DNA from: Chromobacterium rhizoryzae
GTDB lineage: Bacteria > Pseudomonadota > Gammaproteobacteria > Burkholderiales > Chromobacteriaceae
DNA length: 64,000 nt
Direction: 5' to 3'
Assembly (NCBI RefSeq): GCF_020544465.1
Contig: NZ_CP066126.1
Coordinates: forward strand, 1,116,001 to 1,180,000
The stretch's first letter is position 1. Each line of letters starts with the position of its first letter. Below the pieces are notes generated by a model. It had not been told where the DNA came from. It did no database searches and saw only the letters and a program-made list of their open reading frames with translations. The position numbers were made by a program, and so were the translations under genes. Positions 34,070 to 43,260 of this stretch are shown here, piece after piece.

Positions 34070-35500
34070 ATGAGCCACGATTACCAGAAAATAGCCGCGC
34101 GGATACTCGAAGCGGTGGGCGGCCGCGACAACCTCCAGCAGGCCGCGCACTGCATTACCCGGCTGCGCCTGTCCTTGAAGGACGAAAGCCGGGTGGACCA
34201 GGAGGCCTTGCGCCAGGTGGACCTGATCAAGGGTCAGTTCAGTCACGGCGGCGTGTTTCAGATCGTGATCGGCTCCGGCGACGTGGACCGGGTCTACCAG
34301 CCCTTGATCGAACTGGCGGCGCTGCAGCGCGCCACCGTGGCCGAGGTCAAGGCCAGCGGCGATCAGAAGCAGGGCCGCTTGCAACAGCTGGTCAAGGTGT
34401 TCTCCGACGTGTTCATGCCCATCCTGCCCGCCATCATCGTGGCCGGCCTGCTGATGGGCTTGAACAATCTGCTGGGCGCCAAGGGCATGTTCATCGACGG
34501 CAAGAGCCTGCTGGACGCCTACCCGGGCCTGGACGGGGTGTGGGGGCTGATCAATATGATGGCCAACACCTCCTTCGTTTTCCTGCCGGCGCTGGTGGGC
34601 TGGTCGGCGGCCAAGCGCTTTGGCGGCAGCGAGGTGCTGGGCATCGTGCTGGGCCTGCTGCTGGTGCATCCGGACCTGCTCAACGCCTGGAACTACGGCA
34701 AGGCCGCCGCCGGCCTGGACGGCGCGGCGCTGCCGTATTTCGACGTGCTGGGCTGGTTCCGCATCGAGAAAGTGGGCTACCAGGGGCAGATTCTGCCCAT
34801 CCTGGCCGCCACCTGGGTGATGTGCAGGGTGGAGCTGTGGCTGCGGCCGCGGGTGCCCAATTCCGTCCAGCTGCTGGTGGTGCCCATCGTCACCATCGTA
34901 GTCAGCGGGGTGCTGGCGCTGGCGGTGATCGGTCCGGTGGCGCGCCACCTGGGCATCGCCATCACCGACGCGCTGGTCTATGTGTTCAACCTGGCGCCCG
35001 TGCTGGGCGCGATGCTGTTCGGCGCCTTGTACGCGCCGCTGGTGTTGACCGGCATGCACCATATGTTCATCGCGGTGGATCTGCAGCTGATCGCCAACCA
35101 GGGCGGCACCTTCATCTGGCCGATGATCGCCTTGTCCAATATCGCCCAGGGCAGCGCCGCGCTGGCGATGTTCTGGCTGGCGCGCGCCAGCAATGAGAGG
35201 AGCATGGCGTCCACCTCGGCGATTTCCGCCTTCTTCGGCATCACCGAGCCGGCGATGTTCGGCGTCAACCTGCGCTACAAGCTGCCGTTCTACGCGGCGC
35301 TGGCCGGTTCCGCGCTGGCGGCGGCCACCATCACCCTCAGCCATGTGCGCGCTTCGGCGATAGGCGTCGGCGGCCTGCCGGCCTTCATCTCCATCATTCC
35401 GCAGCAGATTCCGATGTTCCTGGTGGGCATGGTGGTGGCCCTGGTGACGCCGTTCGCGCTGACCTGGGTATTGGCGCGCCGTCAGCTGCCGCAGTCCTGA
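34070..35500 (+). CDS. treB: PTS trehalose transporter, EIIBC component
   Basis: A 476-residue membrane protein that takes up trehalose and phosphorylates it to trehalose-6-phosphate. The EIIB domain (1-90) has its phospho-cysteine Cys28 in AAHCITRLRLSLKD. The EIIC domain (~105-475) has about ten helices, including GGTFIWPMIALSNIAQGSAAL and the substrate-site segment AFFGITEPAMFGVNL. There is no EIIA domain, so phosphate must come from an EIIA encoded elsewhere, of the glucose type in E. coli. The ATG follows the operator region directly, and treC begins 16 bases after the stop. Confidence 0.95.
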   Translation: MSHDYQKIAARILEAVGGRDNLQQAAHCITRLRLSLKDESRVDQEALRQVDLIKGQFSHGGVFQIVIGSGDVDRVYQPLIELAALQRATVAEVKASGDQKQGRLQQLVKVFSDVFMPILPAIIVAGLLMGLNNLLGAKGMFIDGKSLLDAYPGLDGVWGLINMMANTSFVFLPALVGWSAAKRFGGSEVLGIVLGLLLVHPDLLNAWNYGKAAAGLDGAALPYFDVLGWFRIEKVGYQGQILPILAATWVMCRVELWLRPRVPNSVQLLVVPIVTIVVSGVLALAVIGPVARHLGIAITDALVYVFNLAPVLGAMLFGALYAPLVLTGMHHMFIAVDLQLIANQGGTFIWPMIALSNIAQGSAALAMFWLARASNERSMASTSAISAFFGITEPAMFGVNLRYKLPFYAALAGSALAAATITLSHVRASAIGVGGLPAFISIIPQQIPMFLVGMVVALVTPFALTWVLARRQLPQS

Positions 35501-35516
35501 TACGAAAGCCGTTCCG

Positions 35517-37169
35517 ATGAACAAGAATTTGAAATCCGCGGTGGTGTACCAGATTTACCCCAAGAGCTTTTACAGCCACCACGGCACGGCCACCGGCGAT
35601 CTGCTGGGGGTGGCGGACAAGCTGGACTACCTGGCCTGGCTGGGCGTGGATTATTTGTGGCTGACGCCGTTCTACCGCTCGCCGCAGCGCGACAACGGCT
35701 ACGACGTCAGCGATTACTACGCCATAGACCCGGCCTACGGCAGCATGGCCGATTTCGAACTGCTGCTGGCCGAGGCGCGGCTGCGCGGCATCGGGGTGAT
35801 GCTGGACATCGTGGTCAACCACACTTCCACCGAGCATCCGTGGTTCCGTCAGGCCTTGCAGGGCCGGGACAATCCCTATCGGGATTTTTACATCTGGCGC
35901 GACCGGCCCAATAACTGGCGCTCCAAGTTCGGCGGGTCGGCCTGGGAGTGGGACGAGGCCAGCGGCCAGTATTATCTGCACCTGTTCGACAAGACCCAGG
36001 CGGATCTGAACTGGGACAACCCGGCGGTGCGGCGCGCGGTGTTCGACATGATGAACTTCTGGGCGGACAAGGGCGTGTCCGGTTTCCGGCTGGACGTGAT
36101 CAATCTGATTTCCAAGGACCCGGCCTTTTCCGAGGACGACAGCGACGGCCGCCATTTCTACACCGACGGCCCGCGGGTGCACGAATACCTGCAGCAGATG
36201 CACCGCGAGGTGTTCGCCGGCCGCGATCTGATGACGGTGGGGGAGATGTCGTCCACCTCGCTGGAGCACTGCGTCGCCTATTCGCATCCCGAACGGCGCG
36301 AGTTGTCGATGACCTTCAACTTCCACCATTTGAAAGTGGATTACCCGGACGGCGAGAAATGGCGCGCGGCGCCCTTCGATTTCATCGCGCTCAAACGCAT
36401 CCTGTCTGATTGGCAGCGCGGCATGCACGAGGGCGGCGGCTGGAACGCGCTGTTCTGGTGCAACCACGATCAGCCGCGAGTGGTGTCGCGCTTCGGCGAC
36501 GCCGGCCGCTACCGGCTGGAGTCCGCCAAGATGCTGGCGACCACGCTGCACGGCCTGCAAGGCACGCCCTACATCTACCAGGGCGAGGAAATCGGCATGG
36601 CCGACCCCGGCTTCGCCGATATCGACGACTACCGCGACGTGGAAACCCGCAACGCCTATCGCCAGTTGCTGGCCGACGGCCTGGGGCGGGAAGAGGCGAT
36701 GGCGGCGATCCGGCAGAAGTCGCGCGACAACTCGCGCACGCCTATGCAATGGGACGACGGCCGCTTCGCCGGCTTCTCGCGGCGCGAGCCGTGGATAGGG
36801 CTGGCGCCGGACGCGGAGACGGTGAACGTCGCCGCCGCGCGCCGCGATCCGGACTCGGTGCTGCAGCATTACCGGCGTTTGATCGCGCTGCGCAAGCAGT
36901 ACCCGATCTTCAGCGACGGCGATTACCGCTGCCTGACGCCGGACGATACGGCGCTATGGGTCTACGCGCGGACCGGAGCGCGCGAGAAGCTGCTGGTGAT
37001 CAGCAATTTCAGCGCCGAGGAGCGCGACTATTCGCCGCCGGCCGACTACCTGGGCCCGGATCACGCCTGGCAGCTGCTGTGCGCCAATTACGCCGACGCG
37101 GCGGCGCATCCCGCCCGGGCGCGGCTGCGGCCTTACGAATCGTTGATGTACCGCGCCGTTCTGAACTGA
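35517..37169 (+). CDS. treC: Alpha,alpha-phosphotrehalase (trehalose-6-phosphate hydrolase)
   Basis: TreC splits trehalose-6-phosphate into glucose and glucose-6-phosphate in the cytoplasm. The 550-residue GH13 protein has the conserved regions DIVVNHTS, GFRLDVINLISK (nucleophile Asp193), MTVGEMSST (acid Glu243) and WCNHDQPRVV (Asp318), and the start AVVYQIYPKSFYS typical of oligo-1,6-glucosidase/TreC types. Length matches E. coli TreC (551). Its partner treB lies upstream; the porin gene follows after a hairpin-containing leader. Together treR-treB-treC give a complete trehalose uptake and breakdown unit. Confidence 0.96.
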   Translation: MNKNLKSAVVYQIYPKSFYSHHGTATGDLLGVADKLDYLAWLGVDYLWLTPFYRSPQRDNGYDVSDYYAIDPAYGSMADFELLLAEARLRGIGVMLDIVVNHTSTEHPWFRQALQGRDNPYRDFYIWRDRPNNWRSKFGGSAWEWDEASGQYYLHLFDKTQADLNWDNPAVRRAVFDMMNFWADKGVSGFRLDVINLISKDPAFSEDDSDGRHFYTDGPRVHEYLQQMHREVFAGRDLMTVGEMSSTSLEHCVAYSHPERRELSMTFNFHHLKVDYPDGEKWRAAPFDFIALKRILSDWQRGMHEGGGWNALFWCNHDQPRVVSRFGDAGRYRLESAKMLATTLHGLQGTPYIYQGEEIGMADPGFADIDDYRDVETRNAYRQLLADGLGREEAMAAIRQKSRDNSRTPMQWDDGRFAGFSRREPWIGLAPDAETVNVAAARRDPDSVLQHYRRLIALRKQYPIFSDGDYRCLTPDDTALWVYARTGAREKLLVISNFSAEERDYSPPADYLGPDHAWQLLCANYADAAAHPARARLRPYESLMYRAVLN

Positions 37170-37203
37170 GCCTCAGATTTTCGAGGAGTTAATCCTCTGC
37201 GAG

Positions 37204-37226
37204 CTGCCGGCATTCCCGGCCGGCAG
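37204..37226 (+). other. Hairpin between treC and the porin gene
   Basis: CTGCCGGC-N7-GCCGGCAG is a perfect 8-base stem, 35 bases after the treC stop and 40 before the porin start. No T-run follows, so it is more likely an mRNA-stability or partial-termination element that sets porin expression apart from treBC. Confidence 0.5.
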
Positions 37227-37265
37227 GCCGCGCTGTGCCCAAAACTAAGGGAAATGGAGAGAACA

Positions 37266-38486
37266 ATGACTCAATTCGTACCCCGCGGCCTGGCCTTGCT
37301 GGCCTTGTCCGCCCCCTTGCTGCTGCCCGCCGCCGCCCAGGCGCTGGACTTTCACGGCTACGCCCGCCTGGGCGCCGGCGGATCGGACGGCGGCGGCAAA
37401 CAGAGCTGCTTCCAGCTGGCCGGCGCCGAAACCAAGTACCGGCTCGGCAACGAATGCGAGCAGTACGCCGAACTGGAACTGGGCCAGCAGCTGTTCCAGG
37501 CCGACAACGGCAGCAAGCTCAGCGTGGTGGGCATGGCCAGCCTGTACAACCGCAACGGCCATTCGCTGACCTTCCAGGGCGACAACGGCAATGTCCGGCT
37601 ACCGCAGGCCTACGCCAAATGGAGCGACATCCCGCAGCTGAACGGCGCCACGCTGTGGGCCGGCCGGCGCTACTACAAGCGTCACGACGTGCATATCGCC
37701 GACTTTTATTTCTGGAACCCCAGCGGCACCGGCTTCGGCCTGGAGGATTTCAAGCTGGGCCGGGAGCTCAAGCTCAGCTACGCCTTCTCGCGCAACGACA
37801 ATTGGTGGCAGGCGGACCAGGCCAATAAGCACGATCTGCAATTGGGCGGCATCGCCGTCAATCCCGGCGGCGAGCTGAGCCTGGGCCTCAGCTACATCCA
37901 GCGCGCCGGCCAGGTGGCGGGCGCGAACAGCGGCTGGTCGCTCAGCGCGCTGCACGAGCAAAAAGGCGTGTTGGGCGGCCGCAATCTGTTCTCGCTGCAA
38001 TACGGGGTGGGACCGGGCACCGGCCTGGGCGGCACCGGCAGCCTCGTCAGCGACAGCGGCGCGCGCCGCAGCCGCCTGGTGGAGGCGCTGGACTGGCAGG
38101 CCACGCGCGAGTTCGGCGGCCAGCTGATGCTGGCCTGGCAGCGCGACGCGCGGCCGGACGGCGGGCAGACCTGGTGGTCGGCCGGCGCGCGGCCGGTCTA
38201 CGCCTTCGGCGAGCGCTTCAAGCTGGCGGCCGAGCTGGGTTTCGACCGGGTCAAGGCCGCCGACGGACAGGTCCGCACCCTGAGCAAGTTCACCATCGCG
38301 CCGACGCTGGCGCTGGACAAGGCGTTCTGGAGCCGGCCGGAACTGCGCTTCTTCTACACCTACGCGCGCTGGAACCGCGCCGCCCAGCAGGCGGCCGCGC
38401 CCGGCTCGACGCTGGCTGAAGGCGGCGCCTTCGGCAACGCGCTCAGCGGCTCCACCTTCGGGGTGCAGCTGGAACATTGGTGGTGA
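37266..38486 (+). CDS. LamB-type maltoporin (carbohydrate porin)
   Basis: A 406-residue outer-membrane porin of the LamB family. A signal peptide ends near AQALDFHGYARLGAGGSDGGG, and the mature protein starts with the LamB-typical FHGYARLG strand. The C-terminus NALSGSTFGVQLEHWW ends in an aromatic residue, as beta-barrel proteins do. YFWNPSGTGFGLEDF and WAGRRYYKRHDVHIADFYFW resemble maltoporin loops and strands. It probably passes trehalose and other disaccharides into the periplasm for TreB. ATG 37266 is chosen because GGAGA lies 6-10 bases upstream and it begins the signal peptide; an in-frame ATG at 37254 would add four residues. Confidence 0.9.
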   Translation: MTQFVPRGLALLALSAPLLLPAAAQALDFHGYARLGAGGSDGGGKQSCFQLAGAETKYRLGNECEQYAELELGQQLFQADNGSKLSVVGMASLYNRNGHSLTFQGDNGNVRLPQAYAKWSDIPQLNGATLWAGRRYYKRHDVHIADFYFWNPSGTGFGLEDFKLGRELKLSYAFSRNDNWWQADQANKHDLQLGGIAVNPGGELSLGLSYIQRAGQVAGANSGWSLSALHEQKGVLGGRNLFSLQYGVGPGTGLGGTGSLVSDSGARRSRLVEALDWQATREFGGQLMLAWQRDARPDGGQTWWSAGARPVYAFGERFKLAAELGFDRVKAADGQVRTLSKFTIAPTLALDKAFWSRPELRFFYTYARWNRAAQQAAAPGSTLAEGGAFGNALSGSTFGVQLEHWW

Positions 38487-38608
38487 GCGGCGTTTGAGCG
38501 CAAGGGGGCGGACCATCAAATTTTTTGAACGTCTCGCCCGGATAATTGATCTGTCGATCCCGTCCGGCGGCTGTTAGATTGCCTGTCTGACGCTAGACGG
38601 GAGGGACT

Positions 38609-39400
38609 ATGCCGGACATCAACGCTCTTTTTCGGGCCCGCGTCGGCTGGGACGCGCAGCGGCCGCTGGCTTTCGAGGACATCGACGCCTTGTTGCGCGA
38701 GACGGCCTTGAGCCTGCCGTTTGAAAACCTGAGCCTGTTCCAGGGCGGGCCCGAGCCCATCAGCGAGCACAGCCTGCTGGAAAAAATCGCGCTGCGCGAC
38801 GAAGGCGGCCTGTGTTACGAACTCAATCCCTTGCTTTATCTCTTCCTGCGCCGTAACGGCCTGGAAGCCAGCCTGATCCGCGCGACGATCTTCGATGAAG
38901 ACAGCCAGGACTGGTTGCCGCTGGGCGGCACCCATGTCGCCATTCTGCTGTGGCATCAAGGCCAGGGCTATCTGCTGGATTGCGGCTACGGCCTCAAGCA
39001 GCCGCTGCGCATGGTGCCGCTGTGCGGCGAAGTGGCGCGCTCCGCCAACGGCGACTACCGAGTGGCCTGGCCGGCCGGCGCCGGCTTCGCGCAACTGGAG
39101 CGGCGGCCGCCGGGGGAGGGCGAGAGCTGGCGCATCGCCTACGGTTTCGATCTGGACGACGAGATCGCCGATTGCGGCGCGCTGAGCGAGATCCAGCGCC
39201 GTATCGCCGAGGATCCGCGCTCGCCGTTCAACAAGAGCCGGCTGATGGCCTTGCTGACCGCCGAAGGCAGCCGGGTGCTGACCGAGGACGCGCTGACCGA
39301 GACCCGCAACGGCAGGCAATGCCGGCTGACGCTGGCGCCGGGCGAGTTCGAGACCTTCCGCCGGCTGTTCACCCGGCGCTTTAGCGCGTCGCCGGGCTGA
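38609..39400 (+). CDS. Arylamine N-acetyltransferase
   Basis: A 263-residue NAT-family enzyme that moves acetyl groups from acetyl-CoA to arylamines, hydrazines or related substrates. The catalytic triad is present: Cys69 in EGGLCYELN (the family's RGGxCxELN-like motif), His109 in GTHVAILL, and Asp124 in LLDCGYG. The N-terminal helical bundle includes LPFENLSLF. Length is typical (~260-280). GGGAGG stands upstream of the ATG. No pathway genes surround it, so the natural substrate is unknown; some NATs act in polyketide release. Confidence 0.93.
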   Translation: MPDINALFRARVGWDAQRPLAFEDIDALLRETALSLPFENLSLFQGGPEPISEHSLLEKIALRDEGGLCYELNPLLYLFLRRNGLEASLIRATIFDEDSQDWLPLGGTHVAILLWHQGQGYLLDCGYGLKQPLRMVPLCGEVARSANGDYRVAWPAGAGFAQLERRPPGEGESWRIAYGFDLDDEIADCGALSEIQRRIAEDPRSPFNKSRLMALLTAEGSRVLTEDALTETRNGRQCRLTLAPGEFETFRRLFTRRFSASPG

Positions 39401-39473
39401 GCGGCGAGGGCTTGCCGCCCGCGCCGGGACAGGTACACTGAGGCCCTGATCCATTGCCGGGAGTTTCGCCGCC

Positions 39474-40160
39474 ATGTCCGCCCTGTTTCGCTCCGTCCGC
39501 CGGTTCGCGCCGGCGCGCATGCTGCTGGCCCGTCCGCGGCTGGTGATCGCCGCCGCCGTCGGCCTGCTGACCGTGCTGGCGCTGCCCTGGCTGTTGCCGA
39601 TGCGGGAGATCACCCGCTACATCGTCGGCTGGAACGCCGGCGCCGCGCTCTATCTGGCGCTGGTGGCCTGGATGATGTTCAGCGAGGGCCGTCAGCACAT
39701 CCGCCATTGGGCCAGGCTGGAGGACGAGGGGCAGACGCTGGTGATGACGCTGGCCGTTTTGGCGGCGCTGGCCAGCCTGGCCGCCATCGTGCTGGAGCTG
39801 GCGGCGGTCAAGGACCTGCACGGCTGGCCGCGCGCCGTCCACGTCGCGCTGGCCATCCTGACCATTTTTTCCTCCTGGGCCTTCATTCACGTGATGTTCG
39901 CGCTGCATTACGCGCGCGCCTACTACGCCGCCCACGCGCGTGGCCTGGCGCCGGGCCTGGAGTTTCCCGGCAAGGAGGAGCCGGATTACGGCGACTTCCT
40001 CTATTTCGCCTGCATCATAGGCACGTCCGGACAGACGGCCGACGTCAGCTACACCACCAGCGCCATGCGCAAGGTGGGCACGCTGCATTGCGTGCTGTCC
40101 TTCTTTTTCAACGCCACGGTGTTGGCCTTGATGATCAATATCGCCGCCGGCCTGATCTGA
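39474..40160 (+). CDS. DUF1345 membrane protein
   Basis: A 228-residue inner-membrane protein with about five transmembrane helices. It has the family pattern: TRYIVGWNAGAALYLALVAWMMF, FSSWAFIHVMFALHYARAYY, then YGDFLYFACIIGTSGQTADVSYTTSAMRKVGTLH. The last motif, with its conserved TSxQTADV and RxxxLxH-like residues, resembles the pore region of two-transmembrane ion channels. Function is unknown in the family. The neighbour ynfA starts 22 bases later, so they may be co-transcribed. Confidence 0.9.
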   Translation: MSALFRSVRRFAPARMLLARPRLVIAAAVGLLTVLALPWLLPMREITRYIVGWNAGAALYLALVAWMMFSEGRQHIRHWARLEDEGQTLVMTLAVLAALASLAAIVLELAAVKDLHGWPRAVHVALAILTIFSSWAFIHVMFALHYARAYYAAHARGLAPGLEFPGKEEPDYGDFLYFACIIGTSGQTADVSYTTSAMRKVGTLHCVLSFFFNATVLALMINIAAGLI

Positions 40161-40182
40161 TGCCGGCGCGCAGCGAGACCCC

Positions 40183-40518
40183 ATGTTGAATGCTTTGAAA
40201 TTATTGCTTTTGTTCGGCCTGACCGCGGTGGCGGAAATCGTCGGCTGTTACTTGCCCTGGTTGTGGCTGCGCAAGGAGGGGCCGTGGTGGCTGTTGCTGC
40301 CGGCGGCGCTGGCCTTGACGCTCTTCGTCTGGTTGCTCAGCCTGCATCCGGCGGCGGCGGGCCGGGTCTATGCCGCCTACGGCGGCGTCTACGTGGCGGT
40401 GGCGCTGTTGTGGCTGTGGCTGGTGGACGGCGTGCGGCCCAGTGTTTGGGACATGGCCGGCGCGGCGGTGGCCTTGTGCGGGATGGCCATCATCATGCTG
40501 GCGCCGCGGCCGGTCTGA
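40183..40518 (+). CDS. YnfA family (UPF0060) small membrane protein
   Basis: A 111-residue protein with four transmembrane helices, related to YnfA of E. coli and to small drug/metabolite transporters. Motifs are FGLTAVAEIVGCYLPWLWLRKE, LLSLHPAAAGRVYAAYGGVYVAVALLWLW and VRPSVWDMAGAAVALCGMAIIMLAP, which cover the whole family domain. YnfA members have been linked to multidrug efflux as SMR-like proteins; substrates here are unknown. A bidirectional terminator follows at 40557-40584. Confidence 0.93.
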   Translation: MLNALKLLLLFGLTAVAEIVGCYLPWLWLRKEGPWWLLLPAALALTLFVWLLSLHPAAAGRVYAAYGGVYVAVALLWLWLVDGVRPSVWDMAGAAVALCGMAIIMLAPRPV

Positions 40519-40556
40519 GAACGGATTGTCTATCCGCCGCGCGGCGAGACGACATG

Positions 40557-40584
40557 AAAAAACCGGGCTTGGGCCCGGTTTTTT
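40557..40584. terminator. Bidirectional intrinsic terminator between ynfA-like and GST genes
   Basis: AACCGGGC-TTGG-GCCCGGTT is flanked by an A-run on the left and a T-run on the right, so it can stop transcription from both the plus-strand YnfA-like gene and the minus-strand transferase gene. Confidence 0.93.
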
Positions 40585-40600
40585 GTGACGGCGGCGCGGC

Positions 40601-41212
40601 TCAGGCGGCCGGCGGCAGGGTGTCGGCGAAGGACGGCCGCGTCATCAGCCGCTCCAGCAGGCTGGCCAGATTGGGATGGCTGTCGCGCCAGTCTATTTCC
40701 GGGAAGCGGAAATCCAGATAGCCCAGGCAGGCGCCGACGGCGATGTCGGCCAGGCTGTAGCCCACGCCGTTGCACCATTGGCGGTCGGCCAGATCGGCGG
40801 CGAGCGCGGCCAGGCCGCGGTCTATCTTGCCGCGTTGGCGCGCGATCACTTCCGGCATCTGCTTGTCGTCCGGGCGCCGTTTTTCCAGCACGATGGCCAC
40901 CGCGGCGTCGACGATGCCGTCGGCCAGCGCTTCCCAGCGGCGGGTGGCGATCAGCAGGCGGTTTTCCTGCGGCAGGATGCGCGACACCGGGGAGATATTG
41001 TCCAGATACTCGGCGATGACGCGCGAGTCGTACAGCGTCGAGCCGTCATCCAGTTCCAGAACCGGCACCTTGCCCAGAGGATTGTAGTCGCCGACGCGGG
41101 TATCCGCGTTCCACGGCACGTCCTCCTCCAGCGGGCAGTCTATTTTCTTTTCGGCCAGCACGATGCGCACCTTGCGGGCGTAGGGGCTGGTCAACGAGGC
41201 GATCAGTTTCAT
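40601..41212 (-). CDS. Glutathione S-transferase family protein
   Basis: A 203-residue GST with an N-terminal thioredoxin-like domain (MKLIASLTSPYARKVRIVLAEKKIDC; NPLGKVPVLELDDGSTLYDSRVIAEYLD, with the cis-proline VPVL and the Ser of DSR that hold glutathione). A C-terminal all-helix domain has GYSLADIAVGACLGYLDFRFPEIDW. It resembles the proteobacterial YibF-like class, in which Ser12-like residues bind glutathione. Its role is probably detoxification or thiol transfer. It is followed by a terminator and transcribed alone. Confidence 0.92.
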   Translation of the reverse strand: MKLIASLTSPYARKVRIVLAEKKIDCPLEEDVPWNADTRVGDYNPLGKVPVLELDDGSTLYDSRVIAEYLDNISPVSRILPQENRLLIATRRWEALADGIVDAAVAIVLEKRRPDDKQMPEVIARQRGKIDRGLAALAADLADRQWCNGVGYSLADIAVGACLGYLDFRFPEIDWRDSHPNLASLLERLMTRPSFADTLPPAA

Positions 41213-41309
41213 GTTTCGGGTCGTTCTGGATGATGGCTGGCGAAGTGCTCGCCGGACGCGAGGCCTGGCGAGCGACTACTTTAGCGCAATGCCGTGGCGG
41301 CTGGAAGGC

Positions 41310-41999
41310 TTACTTCAACTCCACCTTGCCGCTGACTTGCAGTTGCAGTTGCGATTGTCCTGGCTGCAGGTCCGGTTGGGCCACTTCCGCGTTGGCGGCC
41401 ATGCCGGCGGCCTTCATCATCATCGGCGGGCGGAAGATGGGCGACTGGCTGCCTATGTCCAATTCCTTGATATTGCTGACGTTTTTGCCGATTGCCTTGG
41501 CGGCGATCTTGGCCTGGGCTTCCAGATTGGCGATGGCCTCCGGCAGCATGCTCTGCTCGGCTTCCTTGCGCGCCTGGTCGGACACGCTGAATTGCAGCCC
41601 TTGCAGCAACAGGTTCTGTTGCAGTTTGGCCATCAGTTCGGCGGCCTGGGTGAAGTCGCGGCTCTTCAGCTGGATTTCCACCCGGCCTTGCCAGCCCTGA
41701 ATCTTGCCGTTTTTGTCGTAATTGGGCCAGGTGTTGTAGCCGCCGCTGGACAGCTGCACCTTGGAGTAGTTGCGGCCCAGCGCAATGCCCTGGGCGGCGG
41801 CCTTGTTAAGCCTATCGGCCAGCACCGCCGGCTGGGCGTTGCTCATTTGCTGGTAGAAGGTGGCGCTGATCTGGTCGTTGGCCACTTCGCGCTGCGCGCT
41901 GGCGGACAGATTGAGCTGGGTGCTTTCGGCCAGCGCCGGGGCGGCGCTGACGGCGAACAGGGTTCCGAGGCTGGCAAGCAAGAGAGTTGGTTTGTTCAT
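41310..41999 (-). CDS. SIMPL (DUF541) domain periplasmic protein
   Basis: A 229-residue secreted protein. The signal peptide spans residues ~1-24 (MNKPTLLLASLGTLFAVSAAPALA), and the rest is a SIMPL/DUF541 domain (STQLNLSASAQREVANDQISATFYQQ at the start and LQVSGKVELK at the end). The family is found in periplasmic or membrane proteins and in a partner of IRAK in mammals, but its bacterial role is not defined. It stands alone on the minus strand between a GST and a diguanylate cyclase gene. Confidence 0.9.
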   Translation of the reverse strand: MNKPTLLLASLGTLFAVSAAPALAESTQLNLSASAQREVANDQISATFYQQMSNAQPAVLADRLNKAAAQGIALGRNYSKVQLSSGGYNTWPNYDKNGKIQGWQGRVEIQLKSRDFTQAAELMAKLQQNLLLQGLQFSVSDQARKEAEQSMLPEAIANLEAQAKIAAKAIGKNVSNIKELDIGSQSPIFRPPMMMKAAGMAANAEVAQPDLQPGQSQLQLQVSGKVELK

Positions 42000-42062
42000 G
42001 TGTCGATTCCCATGACATTGTTGTCTTGATCGGAAAAGTCCGATTTGCAGTGTGTAGGCCCA

Positions 42063-43256
42063 TCATGCCCGAGAAAAGTTTCCGACGGCATACTGTCCTT
42101 CGGCCAGTTCTATCCGGTTGCGGCCGTTGCGCTTGGCCCGGTAGAGCTGGCCGTCCGCGGCGCGGAACAGGCTGGAGAGGCCGTCGTAAGGCTGCTGGCT
42201 GGTGCTGGCCACCCCGATGCTGACGCTGACGCGCAAGGGCGGGGCGGCGGCGGCCGGTTGCGGCCGCAGCGCGTCCACCGCGCGCAGGATGCGTTGCGCG
42301 GCCGCGTGCGCGTCCTCCAGGCCGGTGCGCGGCAGCAGCATCACGAACTCCTCGCCGCCGTAACGGCCGACGATGTCGTCGCGGCCCGCCTCCGCGCGCA
42401 GGCAGGCGGCCAGTTGTTGCAGCACCAGGTCGCCGCACTGGTGGCCGTAGCGGTCGTTGATGCTTTTGAAGTGGTCCACGTCCAAGAGCAGCAGCGCCAG
42501 CGGTTTGCGCTCGCGCCAGGCGCGGCGGCAGGCGGCCTCGGCCAGTTCGCGGAAGCGGCGCTGGTTGAGCAGATTGGTCAGGCCGTCGTGGCTGGCCTGG
42601 TGCTGGGTCCGCTCCAGCGCGCGCTCGTAGCAGATGTACAGCGCGCACAGGATGAAGCTGAAGCTGAGCCAGTGCATGCCCAGCGAACTGAGCATGGTGA
42701 AGCGCATCGCGTCGGCGTCGTAGACCTTGCCGGCCCAGCCGGCGTGGACGATGCGCGCCAGCGCCAGCAAGGCGTACAGCAGGCAGACCGTCAGCGCCAT
42801 CTTGCGGCCGGCGCCGCCGATGCGCGAATGTCCGGGCCACAGCTCGCGCGCGGCCAGCAGCCAGGCGATCAGATAAACCAGGCAGACCGCGGCGGTGCGG
42901 CGTCCCATATCGGCCGGGCCGGCCAGTATATAGGCGCTCATGCCGGCGGCCGTCAGCAGCAGGCTTTGCCAGACGCGCGGACGCTTGCCGTTCAGATGGC
43001 GGATGCCGCAGAGCGCGACGGGATGGAACAGCATCCACAGCAGATTGTTGAACACCAGTTGCGGCCACGGCGGCAGGCCGATGGGCAAGAGGCTGAACAC
43101 GCCGCCCAGGCTGACGCAGATGCCGGCCGCGCAGAAATACAGAAAGGCCCGCTCGTCGCGGTTGCGCAGCCAGAACATCGTGATGACGGCGGTCAGCACC
43201 AGGCCGTAACCGGTGGTGCTGAGCACGGTGGCCTGAAAGTCGAGGATGCTTTGCAT
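42063..43256 (-). CDS. Membrane diguanylate cyclase (GGDEF)
   Basis: A 397-residue protein with an N-terminal half (~1-210) of seven or so transmembrane helices and a C-terminal GGDEF domain. The active-site loop is RYGGEEF (GGEEF at 300-304), with the Mg aspartate in LLLLDVDHFKSINDRYGH. It should make c-di-GMP. The RxxD inhibitory site expected just before the active loop reads GRDD, so product inhibition at that site is doubtful. The start codon lies 5 bases from repeat copy 2, which leaves no clear Shine-Dalgarno sequence. The sensed signal of the membrane half is unknown. Confidence 0.93.
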   Translation of the reverse strand: MQSILDFQATVLSTTGYGLVLTAVITMFWLRNRDERAFLYFCAAGICVSLGGVFSLLPIGLPPWPQLVFNNLLWMLFHPVALCGIRHLNGKRPRVWQSLLLTAAGMSAYILAGPADMGRRTAAVCLVYLIAWLLAARELWPGHSRIGGAGRKMALTVCLLYALLALARIVHAGWAGKVYDADAMRFTMLSSLGMHWLSFSFILCALYICYERALERTQHQASHDGLTNLLNQRRFRELAEAACRRAWRERKPLALLLLDVDHFKSINDRYGHQCGDLVLQQLAACLRAEAGRDDIVGRYGGEEFVMLLPRTGLEDAHAAAQRILRAVDALRPQPAAAAPPLRVSVSIGVASTSQQPYDGLSSLFRAADGQLYRAKRNGRNRIELAEGQYAVGNFSRA

Positions 43257-43260
43257 GTAG

